This document shows, in pieces, positions 50,946 to 60,311 of a stretch of 64,000 bases of DNA. Position 1 is the first letter of the stretch; every line of letters starts with the position of its first letter. The translations under genes and the position numbers were made by a program. The stretch comes from Chitinophaga filiformis (GTDB taxonomy: Bacteria; Bacteroidota; Bacteroidia; Chitinophagales; Chitinophagaceae): positions 372,001 to 436,000 of the forward strand of contig NZ_JAKIRP010000004.1 of NCBI RefSeq assembly GCF_021646545.1. Reading direction: 5' to 3'. The notes below the pieces were generated by a model, which searched no databases, was not told the DNA's origin, and saw only the letters and a program-made list of their open reading frames with translations.

Positions 50946-53726
50946 CTACTTAATTCCATATAATCCATTGAACAATAGCTTAAAAGTACCATGTGGCTGT
51001 GCCCTGAAAGTAATTTCGGGGCCAAAGGCATATAACTTACCCTTGCCTACCTGCGCTTCAAATGCGGCCACCCCATCTTTAAGGTAGGATTGTCCCCAGG
51101 CCCAGCCACTGCGCAAAGGCTTGTCCGTGGCAAACCAGGCCACCGGGCGTACGCCTTTCGCTACGGCATCGCTGTCCAGCCTGAAGACAGGACTGTTATC
51201 AAAAACTACATCTCCCAAAGACGGCATTCCCCAGGCCGCTGTACGGGTACTATCAAAAGCTACCTGCAGGATGCTGCCGGGCACAAAGTATTTGGTACCG
51301 GGCAGCGGCTGCTCCTTGCCGTCCTTAGCCTTTTCCACCAGGGCATTATGTACCGGAAGTCCCAGGTGATAAGCCAGATTGGTGCTGGTACCGATAGTGA
51401 TAACGGTACCACCCGCTTCCAGGAATTCCTTCAGTTTTGGAACCGAGGTATCTTTTGTGATACGGCCCAATGTATGGCGGTACTGTTCGGGAATCTCATC
51501 CGGGTTGGGAGGCGTCTGCCTGAAACCATAACGGTTGCTTTCTTCCCCTGAAACGGGAGGAATCGCCCTGGTCACAAACACGATCACATCGTATTGTTTC
51601 TTCAGGTCACCGGCGTCAATATCTTTGGAATATACGCGTTGGAAGGGAAAATGATACTGTTCCATCATCCAGCGGATCCAGCCGGAAGGCATGGAGCCAC
51701 CATAGGTATCCCACAGGGCAATGCGCAGTGTTGCTGCTTCTATGGCTCCTTTGGGACGTTTGCTCACTGCTTTTGTGACCACACCCAGCTGAGTGGCCGC
51801 TGTCTTTAATATGCCATTGGCCTGTGGCCCTGCAGGCACAAAGAAAGTACCTGGTGCTGTACCTTCAGCTCCTTCCGGCAACCGGTACACCTTCACGCCT
51901 GCTTTCATCAGGTCATTGACCGCAATGAAGGCGTTATTGACGTTAGGGCTTAGCAGGTAACCACCGTTCGCTGCAGGCGTAAATGGCTCGCTCATAGGAG
52001 ACTGCAACTCACCATATGGTAACTGCTGAAATGGCCCGCTGAAATCGTCCAGGATACGGTCAAACTTTACGCCCATCTGGAAAGCCAGCGTCCATCCTGC
52101 CGCATCATAAGGACGTACAGGAGGACCGCCGGGATATTGGAAGTCATTAGGATGATCCTGAGGTTCAAACATGTCCAGCACATGCGGACGGAAAGCCTGG
52201 TTCGTACGTACAATGTAAGAGTTAACCGGATACGGCTTCCCTCCTACCGTAAATGGCGCGGTAGCCTTTTGCACAGAAATACCAGCCTTGATCAGTGCAT
52301 TGATAAATTTCACTGCCGTGGCAAAATCCGGCTGATCTGCCGGCAGGATATAGCCACGGGGATCCCGTTCTGCCGGATTCTTATATACCGCATCATAGTA
52401 TTGCATAGAGATATTACTGCCTCTTCTCATCCATCCGTAAGGATCGCTGCCATCATCTTTAGTAGTATCATTCTTGTCTTTCTTATAGGCGGCAGTAATT
52501 GCTTCTGCACGTTTGGGCGATAAAGTCCAGGAGTCTGTATTTCCCTTATCTATTGCATTCTTACCCATCTTGTAAATGTTGTACAGGACCTCATCCCGCT
52601 GACGGGCGGCATAATCGAGCACTGCGTAGTTGAGTGATACAGAATAATCAATAGAGGTCCTGAAGCGCCAGTCTGCTGTTGGCTTTACGGGATTAGGCGT
52701 AGCGCCATTCGGGATCAGGCGTTGTGGCACAACCGGTATTTTCTCCGGAGTAGGATTACCAATGATCTCTGTGAGCAATCCTATCATGTTATGATACTGC
52801 GTTGTAGTGCGCAGCCCACCGTTATACCAGGTAGAAAAACTGGAACCGTTCAGACGTGTATAGCCGGGTTTATCTTCTGCATTCAGCCTGTTATACATGG
52901 CCGCTCCCAGCGCATCAATGCCTGTGATCATCAGCGGATCGAAGAAGTAGTTGAAGGGATCGCGGTAGGGAGGCCCCGCCAATACGGAACCTTCCGGACC
53001 ACGTTGGTGATGATTGTACATGATCTGCGGCATCCATTCCAGGAACAGTTGCTTTCCCATATTGATGCTTTCCTTCATGTTCATGATATAGAAGTCACGA
53101 TTGTTGTCGTGTCCTATATATTTCTGATACAGCACAGGCAATTGTTCTGTTGAACGTTTCAAAGTGTCTGCATTGCGCATGTACCAGTTACTGGTGAGCT
53201 CCTGTCCGTCGGGATTAGCATGTGTCATTAGTACAATCACATTATCCAGTATCCGCATGGTCTCCGGATCCTTGCGGCTGATGAGTTGCCAGGCCGTCTC
53301 TATCAGCTGGTGTGTACCTACCACTTCTGTGGCATGCAATCCACCATCTATCCACACTACCGCTTTTCCTTTATCTGCCATATCATGCGCCTGCTGCGGC
53401 GTAATGCCTTCAGCCCTTGCCAGCTGTCGGGAGATGTGTTTGTAATCATCCAGTTGTTTGATGTTGGCAGGTGAGGATATGATCAGCATGTACTGATGAC
53501 GTCCTTCTTCTGTCAGGCCGATATCCACAAGTTTTACCCTGTCGGAAGTGGCGGCCAGTTTTTCAAAATATGCGGCTGTTTGTGTATAGGTTGCCAGTTT
53601 ATAATCATCTCCGATGTTAAATCCGAAGTGTTCTTTAGGTGATGGCACAGTCTGGGCCTGTAACTGTGATGTACAGCAAATGCCTGCCATCAGCAGCCAG
53701 CCCAATAAGGTATGTTTCATAAGCAT
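50946..53726 (-). CDS. Secreted M14-family zinc carboxypeptidase (copy A)
   Basis: This 926-residue protein has a signal peptide (ending QLQAQT). The M14 domain shows WIDGGLHATEVVGTHQLIE with the zinc ligands H131 and E134, THANPDGQEL, HDNNRDFYIMNM, and YNHHQRGPEG supplying the third ligand. MIGLLTEIIG probably carries the catalytic Glu. The C-terminal part (about 640-926) is an additional domain found in large Bacteroidota M14 peptidases, resembling a glutamine-amidotransferase-like fold. It is close to the paralogue at 55166. Its ATG follows directly on the M20 gene's stop codon. An exported exopeptidase that trims peptides is the likely role. Confidence 0.88.
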   Translation of the reverse strand: MLMKHTLLGWLLMAGICCTSQLQAQTVPSPKEHFGFNIGDDYKLATYTQTAAYFEKLAATSDRVKLVDIGLTEEGRHQYMLIISSPANIKQLDDYKHISRQLARAEGITPQQAHDMADKGKAVVWIDGGLHATEVVGTHQLIETAWQLISRKDPETMRILDNVIVLMTHANPDGQELTSNWYMRNADTLKRSTEQLPVLYQKYIGHDNNRDFYIMNMKESINMGKQLFLEWMPQIMYNHHQRGPEGSVLAGPPYRDPFNYFFDPLMITGIDALGAAMYNRLNAEDKPGYTRLNGSSFSTWYNGGLRTTTQYHNMIGLLTEIIGNPTPEKIPVVPQRLIPNGATPNPVKPTADWRFRTSIDYSVSLNYAVLDYAARQRDEVLYNIYKMGKNAIDKGNTDSWTLSPKRAEAITAAYKKDKNDTTKDDGSDPYGWMRRGSNISMQYYDAVYKNPAERDPRGYILPADQPDFATAVKFINALIKAGISVQKATAPFTVGGKPYPVNSYIVRTNQAFRPHVLDMFEPQDHPNDFQYPGGPPVRPYDAAGWTLAFQMGVKFDRILDDFSGPFQQLPYGELQSPMSEPFTPAANGGYLLSPNVNNAFIAVNDLMKAGVKVYRLPEGAEGTAPGTFFVPAGPQANGILKTAATQLGVVTKAVSKRPKGAIEAATLRIALWDTYGGSMPSGWIRWMMEQYHFPFQRVYSKDIDAGDLKKQYDVIVFVTRAIPPVSGEESNRYGFRQTPPNPDEIPEQYRHTLGRITKDTSVPKLKEFLEAGGTVITIGTSTNLAYHLGLPVHNALVEKAKDGKEQPLPGTKYFVPGSILQVAFDSTRTAAWGMPSLGDVVFDNSPVFRLDSDAVAKGVRPVAWFATDKPLRSGWAWGQSYLKDGVAAFEAQVGKGKLYAFGPEITFRAQPHGTFKLLFNGLYGIK

Positions 53727-55169
53727 TTATTTTTTACGGTAGTCCAACGCCGGGGCACGGTTACCCAGCATGGCCTCGTATTTGAAAGAAGGTCCCTGAC
53801 GTTTTTTGAGTTCAGTTTTTGCGGTTTCTAAAGCAGCAGGATCATTAAACAGGTCATAGGCCGTGAGAGCAATTGTCTTTGCGGCCACCATCATTCCTTT
53901 AGCGCCAATGCTGCTACCTGCGGCTGCTACATTCTGCCAGCTATGGCCGGAGGAACCAGGTACAAAGGTAGCAGTAGAGATACCAGCTGTTGGCGTTACC
54001 CAGCTCACATCCGCCACATCAGAAGAACCGATAGCATCATGTTTATCTGATATGAAAGGCCGTATGGTTGCAGTTGCGGTATCGAGGTTGGGCAACTTTG
54101 ATTTATCGATCAGTGTAGACTGGATCTTTTTTGCAAATTCTCTTTCGTCGGATGTGTAGGTAAACCCACCCACCTGCCGCAGATTGCTATCCATTATCTT
54201 TGAGAGGGTCTCATTAGGCAGCATATTGTACACGCCTCCTATCACTTCATAATCCATTCTTGTACCTGTCCCCATCGCAGCGCCTTCTGCAGCTTTTACC
54301 AGTCTTCCCCATACATCTTTCACCACCTGCATATCCGGATGACGTACATAATAATACACTTCTGCAAAGGCAGGTACTACATTTGGCGCATCACCTCCTT
54401 TCGTGATCACATAATGAATACGCGTCTCCTGGGGAACGTGCTCACGCATCATGTTCACCATAAAGTCCATGGCTTCCACACCATCCAGTGCAGAACGTCC
54501 TTTTTCAGGTGCGCCAGCGGCGTGTGAAGCTGCGCCATAAAAGCGGAACTTTGCATTCTTGTTGGACAACCAGGGAAAGATAGTAGCAGAGTTGTCGTTA
54601 CCGGGATGCCAATGCAGTACCGCACTCAAATCATCAAATAACCCTTCTCTTACCATATACACTTTACCTGAGCCACCTTCTTCCGCCGGACATCCATACA
54701 CACGTATAGTGCCTTTCCCGTTATGTTGCTTCAACCAGTTCTTCACACCGATGGCAGCAGCCACGGAAGCAGTGCCAAACAGATTATGCCCACAACCATG
54801 CCCCGCGCCACCTTCCTGTACTGCTTTCTGCTGTGGCTCCGCTACCTGCGATAACCCCGGCAATGCGTCATATTCCGCCAGAATGCCTATTACCGGCTGC
54901 CCGCTGCCATAACTGGCAACAAAGGCAGTTGGAATACCAGCTATACCAGCTTTCAGGGTAAACCCTTCCTGCTGTAATGTAGATTGCAACAGGGCGGAAC
55001 TTTTTTCTTCCTGATAACCTACTTCTGCGTATCCCCAGATCTTCTTTGCAATATCTGCATATGCAGGCGCCTGTTGATCCAAATACGCCGCTATTGCCTT
55101 TTTATCTTTGTTCTGTGCTATAGCCAATACCGGCAGGTAAAAAAGGAATGATATAATCAGTCTTCTCAT
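53727..55169 (-). CDS. Secreted M20-family amidohydrolase (AbgB-like)
   Basis: This 480-residue protein has a signal peptide (ending LAIAQ). It has the M20 zinc-peptidase motifs LAEYDALPG (D101), HGCGHNLFG (H124, with H128), CPAEEGGSGK and GAASHAAGAPEKGRSALD. The subfamily resembles AbgB and related aminoacylase/indole-amide hydrolases, which remove an acyl or aminobenzoyl group from an amino acid. Here it sits between two M14 carboxypeptidases: it overlaps the upstream copy by four bases (ATGA) and abuts the downstream one with no gap. Such tight packing indicates a common task in peptide degradation. Confidence 0.88.
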   Translation of the reverse strand: MRRLIISFLFYLPVLAIAQNKDKKAIAAYLDQQAPAYADIAKKIWGYAEVGYQEEKSSALLQSTLQQEGFTLKAGIAGIPTAFVASYGSGQPVIGILAEYDALPGLSQVAEPQQKAVQEGGAGHGCGHNLFGTASVAAAIGVKNWLKQHNGKGTIRVYGCPAEEGGSGKVYMVREGLFDDLSAVLHWHPGNDNSATIFPWLSNKNAKFRFYGAASHAAGAPEKGRSALDGVEAMDFMVNMMREHVPQETRIHYVITKGGDAPNVVPAFAEVYYYVRHPDMQVVKDVWGRLVKAAEGAAMGTGTRMDYEVIGGVYNMLPNETLSKIMDSNLRQVGGFTYTSDEREFAKKIQSTLIDKSKLPNLDTATATIRPFISDKHDAIGSSDVADVSWVTPTAGISTATFVPGSSGHSWQNVAAAGSSIGAKGMMVAAKTIALTAYDLFNDPAALETAKTELKKRQGPSFKYEAMLGNRAPALDYRKK

Positions 55170-57895
55170 TTGTACAATTGGTTGAATAGTAATTTAAAGG
55201 TGCTGTGTGACTGACCACGGAATGTGATCTCTGGTCCGAAGGCATACAATTTGCCGGCTCCTACCGGTGCTACGAATGCGGCCACACCATCTTTCAGATA
55301 TTTCTGTCCCCAGGCCCAGCCACTATGTAATGGCGTTGCAGTAGAGAACCAGATCAGCTTCTTCAGGCCTGCACTCTCTGCGCCGGGGGTAAACTTAAAT
55401 ACCGGGCTTCTATCGAAATATACATCATTCTTCGCAGGCATTCCCCAGTTTTCTTCCGCTGTTGTATCCAGATCTGCAGTCAGCAAACTACCGGGAATGT
55501 AATATTTTGTACCGGGTATTGGTTTCCATTCCCCCTTTGCATTCTTCTCTACCAGCGCGTTTTCCACCGGTAATTTCAGGTGATATGCGAGGTTGGTACT
55601 TGTGCCAATAGTAACAATTTTACCACCGGCATCCAGAAACTTCTTCAGCTGTGGCACAGAAGTATCTTTGTTGATTCGTCCCAGCCAGGGCTTAAATTCA
55701 TCGGGCAGTTCTTCCGGTTTAGGAGGTTTGTTATAACTATTCTCACTTCTTCTGGGCTTGCCTGTATCCGGGATGGCCCCTGATACAAAGATGAGCACAT
55801 CATATTTTTTACGCAGCTCACCTGCATCCACTTCCTGTGAATAAAGCATCTTGTAATCATAGTGATATTGTTCCATCAACCAGCTTATCCATCCCGCAGG
55901 AATAGAACCGCCATATGTATTCCAGATACCTATGCGTAGCGCAGCGATTGCTTTCAGCTGTGCAGGTGTATTATCTGCTGCTGTAACACGAATGCCCAGT
56001 TCAGCGCTTGCCCTTGTAAGTATGCGCTGCGTGTTTATTCCGGCAGGTACATAAAATGTACCATTAGCAGTACGGGATACCTTCACGCCTGCCTTCAACA
56101 GATCATTCGCAGCAATAAAGGCATTGTTGGATGCCGCATCTATCAGGTAACCTTTTTTAGCCACAGGTAAAGTAGTTGCCAGAGGTGATTCGATCTGACC
56201 GTAGGGCAGCTGTGTGAAAGGACCATCAAATCCCTCCATGATACGATCAAATTGTACTCCCATCTGATAAGCCAGGGTCCAGCCTGCTGCGTCATAAGGA
56301 CGAATAGGTGGTCCTCCGGCATATTGGAAATCATTCGGATGATCCTGTGGTTCAAACATGTCAATTACATGCGGACGAAAGGCCTGCGCAGTTTTCACGA
56401 TATAAGACCCCGCCGGATATTGTTTACCTTCTACAACGAAAGCAGCTGTTGCTTTATGAATGGCAACGCCCGAACGACTTAATGCATTGATGAATTTTAC
56501 AGCTGTGGGAAAGTCCGCCTGATCTGCAGAAATAATGTAACCGCGGGCATCTCTGTAGTCAGGGTTCTTTAACACGCCTGCATAATATTTTGAAGCGATC
56601 GTATCTTCCCTGCCAAACGCAAACTCACCACCTGTTTCACCTTCAGTGGTAGTGTCCCGCTTTTTTTCCACTTTATACGCTACACGGATAGAATCTATGT
56701 ATCTTGGATAGAATGTCCAGTGATCGCTGTTACCACGGTCTATCGCATTCTTACCCATCCTGTAAATATTAAACAGTAACTCGCTTCTGTAGCGAGCCGC
56801 ATAATCCAATACCGCATAGTTCAGCGAAACAGAATAATCAATCGACTGGCGGAAATGCCATTCCTGTGGCACTACCGGATTGGGTGTAGCGCCATTGGGC
56901 ACCAACCTGTCAGGTACCAGCGGTACGTTTTCAGGAGTAGGGCCACCGATGATCTCCGTGAGCAATCCGATCATGTTATGGAAATAAGGCGTAGTACGTA
57001 AGCCACCATTCCACCAGGTAGAAAATGTAGAACCATTACGCTGTGTATAGCCAGGTTTATTTTCGACATTCAGCCTGTTGTTCATAGCTGCACCTACTGC
57101 ATCAATACTGGTCACGATTAACGGATCATAAATATGATTGAAAGGATCACGGTAAGGAGGGCCGGCCAGCACAGAGCCTGCAGGACCGCGCTGGTGATGA
57201 TTGTACATGATCTGAGGGATCCATTCCACAAACAACTGGCGGCTGATGTTCTGGCTTTCCTTCATATTCATCATGTAGAAATCCCTGTTGTTATCGTGCC
57301 CCACATACTTCTCATACAGACGGGGAATATTCAATGCACGTTTCTTCGGATCAGCCATACGCATATACCAGTCAGATACAAGCTCCTGTCCGTCAGGGTT
57401 GGCATGTGTGAGCAGGATAATATCATTCTGTAAGATGTTCATTGTTTCAGCATCCGTACGTGTTACCAGCTGATACATCGTTTCTATGAGCTGATGCGCA
57501 CCCACTGTTTCAGTAGCATGCAATCCACCGTCGATCCATACCACAGCCTTACCTTCCGTAGCCAGTTGACGCGCTGTTTCATCTGTAAGCCCTGTTGCAT
57601 GCGCCAGCTGCTGCGATATTTCTTTGTAGCGGCTCAATGCCTTCAGGTTTTCCGGAGAAGAAACGATCAGCATATACTGATGCCTTCCTTCTTCCGTCAT
57701 ACCGATATCTACCAACTCAGCACGGTCAGAAGTCGCCAGCTTTTTAAAGTAAGCCTCTGTTTGAGTGTAAGTAGCCAGCTGGTAATCATCGCCGATGTTA
57801 AAACCAAAATGTTCTTTTGGAGAGGGAACTGTCTGTCCCCAGGCTGTAGCTGCACATAACAGCAACGACAGCATACCATAGAGTTTTCCTGCCAT
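55166..57895 (-). CDS. Secreted M14-family zinc carboxypeptidase (copy B)
   Basis: This 909-residue paralogue of copy A has a signal peptide (ending TAWGQ) and the same domain order. Zinc ligands H126 and E129 lie in DGGLHATETVGAHQL, with THANPDGQELVSDWYMRM, HDNNRDFYMMNM and YNHHQRGPAGS. Much of the N-terminal 300 residues is identical to copy A (for example KEHFGFNIGDDY and AGPPYRDPFN), while the middle and C-terminal parts have drifted. It is the first gene of the peptidase trio and lies 128 bases after a SusD-linked lipoprotein gene. Two retained copies suggest different substrate preferences. Confidence 0.88.
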   Translation of the reverse strand: MAGKLYGMLSLLLCAATAWGQTVPSPKEHFGFNIGDDYQLATYTQTEAYFKKLATSDRAELVDIGMTEEGRHQYMLIVSSPENLKALSRYKEISQQLAHATGLTDETARQLATEGKAVVWIDGGLHATETVGAHQLIETMYQLVTRTDAETMNILQNDIILLTHANPDGQELVSDWYMRMADPKKRALNIPRLYEKYVGHDNNRDFYMMNMKESQNISRQLFVEWIPQIMYNHHQRGPAGSVLAGPPYRDPFNHIYDPLIVTSIDAVGAAMNNRLNVENKPGYTQRNGSTFSTWWNGGLRTTPYFHNMIGLLTEIIGGPTPENVPLVPDRLVPNGATPNPVVPQEWHFRQSIDYSVSLNYAVLDYAARYRSELLFNIYRMGKNAIDRGNSDHWTFYPRYIDSIRVAYKVEKKRDTTTEGETGGEFAFGREDTIASKYYAGVLKNPDYRDARGYIISADQADFPTAVKFINALSRSGVAIHKATAAFVVEGKQYPAGSYIVKTAQAFRPHVIDMFEPQDHPNDFQYAGGPPIRPYDAAGWTLAYQMGVQFDRIMEGFDGPFTQLPYGQIESPLATTLPVAKKGYLIDAASNNAFIAANDLLKAGVKVSRTANGTFYVPAGINTQRILTRASAELGIRVTAADNTPAQLKAIAALRIGIWNTYGGSIPAGWISWLMEQYHYDYKMLYSQEVDAGELRKKYDVLIFVSGAIPDTGKPRRSENSYNKPPKPEELPDEFKPWLGRINKDTSVPQLKKFLDAGGKIVTIGTSTNLAYHLKLPVENALVEKNAKGEWKPIPGTKYYIPGSLLTADLDTTAEENWGMPAKNDVYFDRSPVFKFTPGAESAGLKKLIWFSTATPLHSGWAWGQKYLKDGVAAFVAPVGAGKLYAFGPEITFRGQSHSTFKLLFNQLYK

Positions 57896-57924
57896 AAGTA
57901 AGGTTTTATATTGCTATACAGGCT

Positions 57925-57955
57925 GACCTGTCCTGGGCCCGGTGGCCCAGGTCGC
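57925..57955 (-). other. Intercistronic GC-rich hairpin
   Basis: CCTGGGCC (57932-57939) pairs with GGCCCAGG (57944-57951) around CGGT, and outer bases can extend the pairing (GACCTG with CAGGTC). There is no T-run, so it is not a classical terminator. It lies between the SusCD-lipoprotein genes and the peptidase trio and could set their relative expression by stabilising or stopping transcript ends. Confidence 0.42.
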
Positions 57956-58023
57956 AGTCAGCAGAGCGAATGATAGCGTTGTGTTTCTGATTGTGCTCAT
58001 TGATAACTTGTTTACGACGGTAA

Positions 58024-58644
58024 CTACTGTTTCTTAAATCTCACGCCAACTCTGCAATCGCCGGGTTCACCGCGTGACTCATCACAAATATTATTGAAGA
58101 AAGTTACAATTCTCCGGCCGTCGCCGAGGTTCAGTATAAACTTGAAGAGAAAATAGTCATTTACTGCTACAGATCCAAGCGGTATATTATTGATGGTTGC
58201 TAACTGAGTAGCAGTGAACGAATATGTTTTGGGAAAAGTAGTCACTGTTTCGTACAATTTGTCCCGCGAACCGATAATACTGGGCAGCGGAAACTGTGCA
58301 ATATTCGTGTACTGGTTTCCCGGAGAAGAGATCACCAATGGATAAGCAGGCACGCTGGATTCAGCTTTATTATAACTCGTATATACTTCAATGGATGTCA
58401 CTGTCACTTTATCAAATCCTTCCCAGTCCAGGGCAAAGGCAAATTCCTGGTCAGCAAGGTTGGGATCATTCAGATTAAAGAATGCCACTTTCCCCGCCTG
58501 CCTGGTGGGCAATGCTGTTTTCGTCGTATCGACGGTCACAATAGGTACAGCAGTGTATTCATATTGTTCCCATTCATAGTCTGCCTTCTTGCAGGAAAGG
58601 AACCCGGTGTAGATGATCAGTATGACTATTATCAGATATCTCAT
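58024..58644 (-). CDS. SusCD-associated lipoprotein of unknown function
   Basis: This 206-residue lipoprotein has the lipobox GFLSC-KKAD near residue 18, followed by a Lys-rich N-terminus. The mature part appears beta-rich (KVAFFNLNDPNLADQEFAFAL, VTVTSIEVYTSYNK). Such small lipoproteins often lie after susD and may be surface-exposed ligand-binding accessories; the ligand is unknown. I recognise no named family. It starts 22 bases after the susD stop. Confidence 0.7.
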   Translation of the reverse strand: MRYLIIVILIIYTGFLSCKKADYEWEQYEYTAVPIVTVDTTKTALPTRQAGKVAFFNLNDPNLADQEFAFALDWEGFDKVTVTSIEVYTSYNKAESSVPAYPLVISSPGNQYTNIAQFPLPSIIGSRDKLYETVTTFPKTYSFTATQLATINNIPLGSVAVNDYFLFKFILNLGDGRRIVTFFNNICDESRGEPGDCRVGVRFKKQ

Positions 58645-58666
58645 GCGTTAGTTTTTTTGTGATGAT

Positions 58667-60277
58667 CTATTTATCCCAGAATACAGGTGTAGTCTGCTGT
58701 GCTACCTGCAGTGCGCTGGCATTTTCACCAAAACTGGTGTTTGCAGATAATTCGGTCTGGGAATAATAAAGCCTTAAAGGGAATGCGTTCAATGGCGACA
58801 AAGGTGCACGTAACACAGGCAATGCAGTTCTCCTGTAATCATTATACGCCTCCATTCCATTACCATAACAGGCAATGTATTTCTGCGTCATCACCATATT
58901 CATCTTACCGGCAGCATCTGCAGCGTCGTAGGCTGTCAGCAGTTTATTCACAAACCCGCTGATAGCGGCAGGCGATAAAGCCACTCCACCATTTGCAGCC
59001 CCATAAGCACTCACGCTGTTCAGATGTGCAGTAACGCCATCAGCGAAGTTCTGCCTGGCATCATCACCAGTATTCAGCGCTAATGCGGCTTCTGCGCGGA
59101 TCAGCTTTACCATGGCGTTTGTCAGTAGCGGAATAACACCGGCGCCTGTACCATCCGAAGTGGCCACTACTTTCAGACTGGAAGTAGCGCCTACATTCGT
59201 GACGTAACTATATGTGTCAGGAATGTTATTGATGGCTGCATTATCATACAACCCTCCCGCCGGATACACACCAAAGGTGGAACGCCTGTTCAGGTCAGCC
59301 GGTGCCGCAGTGCCGTCACCGGGATTACGGCCGTAATAACCATTGCTGTTAGTAGAATTGTTCAGCCCTGCAGTGGCGTTCTGACGATAGATAAAATACC
59401 TCAAACGAGGGTCATCATTATTGAACAGCAGATCAATAAAAGACTGGCACATGTAAAAGTTCTTGCTGGACTGGTATTCGGAACGATGCCAGGGATGACG
59501 GTTATTCGGGTTCTGTGCAGATCCGAACCTGAAAGTATAATCCGTTGCATTACTATTATTCGTTCCTCCTATTAGTGTAGCAGGATTACTGATCAATGCC
59601 TGTATCGCCGTCGTAGACCGGGCAGGATCTACCAGGCGGATCCCGTTGTAAAGTTTCAGCTTCAGCGAATTGGCCAGGGCGATCCAGGAGTTTTTTGAGC
59701 CACCATAGATCATATCTGCGCTGGAAGGCACCAGTGTGGAAGTGCCCACTTTTCCTGCATCCTGCAGTGCCTCTTCAATCAACGTTAATACGCTTTCGTA
59801 GATCTCCGCTCCTTTCTCCAACGGAGGACTAACTGTTTGCTGTCCCTTCTCTGCCTGGGAATACGGGATATCGCCCCACATATCTACCATCAGGCTTACG
59901 AGGTAAGCTTTCTCGATTTTCGCAACGGCAACATATCCCCACTCCTGCTGCGCAGTACCGCTGCTGATGATAGATTCCAGGTCGTTCAGTGTCTGGCTGT
60001 AGAAACCATCCCAGGGATCGTCAAAACTGGTACCCTGCTGCTGGTACCGGCTCAGATCACCGGACGATACCATGTGTTGCATAAAGGTGGAGGTACCGCT
60101 GTTCAGTTCATACATATTGGCTGCCATAGACACTTCTGTAGAAGGTAGTAATAGCGACAACTGTGCAGTGGTCGGGTTATTGGGATCGGTATTAATATCG
60201 ACAAACTTATTACAGGCGCCGGTTATGAAAGCTATACCGGTTACCAGGAGTGTATATGTACTATATTTCAATTTCAT
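58667..60277 (-). CDS. susD: SusD/RagB-family surface lipoprotein
   Basis: This 536-residue lipoprotein has the lipobox ITGAC-NKF near residue 22, with the family's hallmark opening FVDINTDPNNPTTAQLSLLLP. This places it in the SusD-like group 2 (PF12771-type). The body is the helical TPR-like SusD scaffold (MYELNSGTSTFMQHMV, AQKGQQTVSPPLEKG-type and LNDLESIISSG). It ends with NTSFGENASALQVAQQTTPVF, typical of the family. SusD binds the substrate at the cell surface above the SusC channel. It starts 34 bases after susC. With peptidases downstream, peptides are the likely cargo. Confidence 0.92.
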   Translation of the reverse strand: MKLKYSTYTLLVTGIAFITGACNKFVDINTDPNNPTTAQLSLLLPSTEVSMAANMYELNSGTSTFMQHMVSSGDLSRYQQQGTSFDDPWDGFYSQTLNDLESIISSGTAQQEWGYVAVAKIEKAYLVSLMVDMWGDIPYSQAEKGQQTVSPPLEKGAEIYESVLTLIEEALQDAGKVGTSTLVPSSADMIYGGSKNSWIALANSLKLKLYNGIRLVDPARSTTAIQALISNPATLIGGTNNSNATDYTFRFGSAQNPNNRHPWHRSEYQSSKNFYMCQSFIDLLFNNDDPRLRYFIYRQNATAGLNNSTNSNGYYGRNPGDGTAAPADLNRRSTFGVYPAGGLYDNAAINNIPDTYSYVTNVGATSSLKVVATSDGTGAGVIPLLTNAMVKLIRAEAALALNTGDDARQNFADGVTAHLNSVSAYGAANGGVALSPAAISGFVNKLLTAYDAADAAGKMNMVMTQKYIACYGNGMEAYNDYRRTALPVLRAPLSPLNAFPLRLYYSQTELSANTSFGENASALQVAQQTTPVFWDK

Positions 60278-60311
60278 AATTCATGACAGGTTGAGTGATC
60301 AATATCCCACA

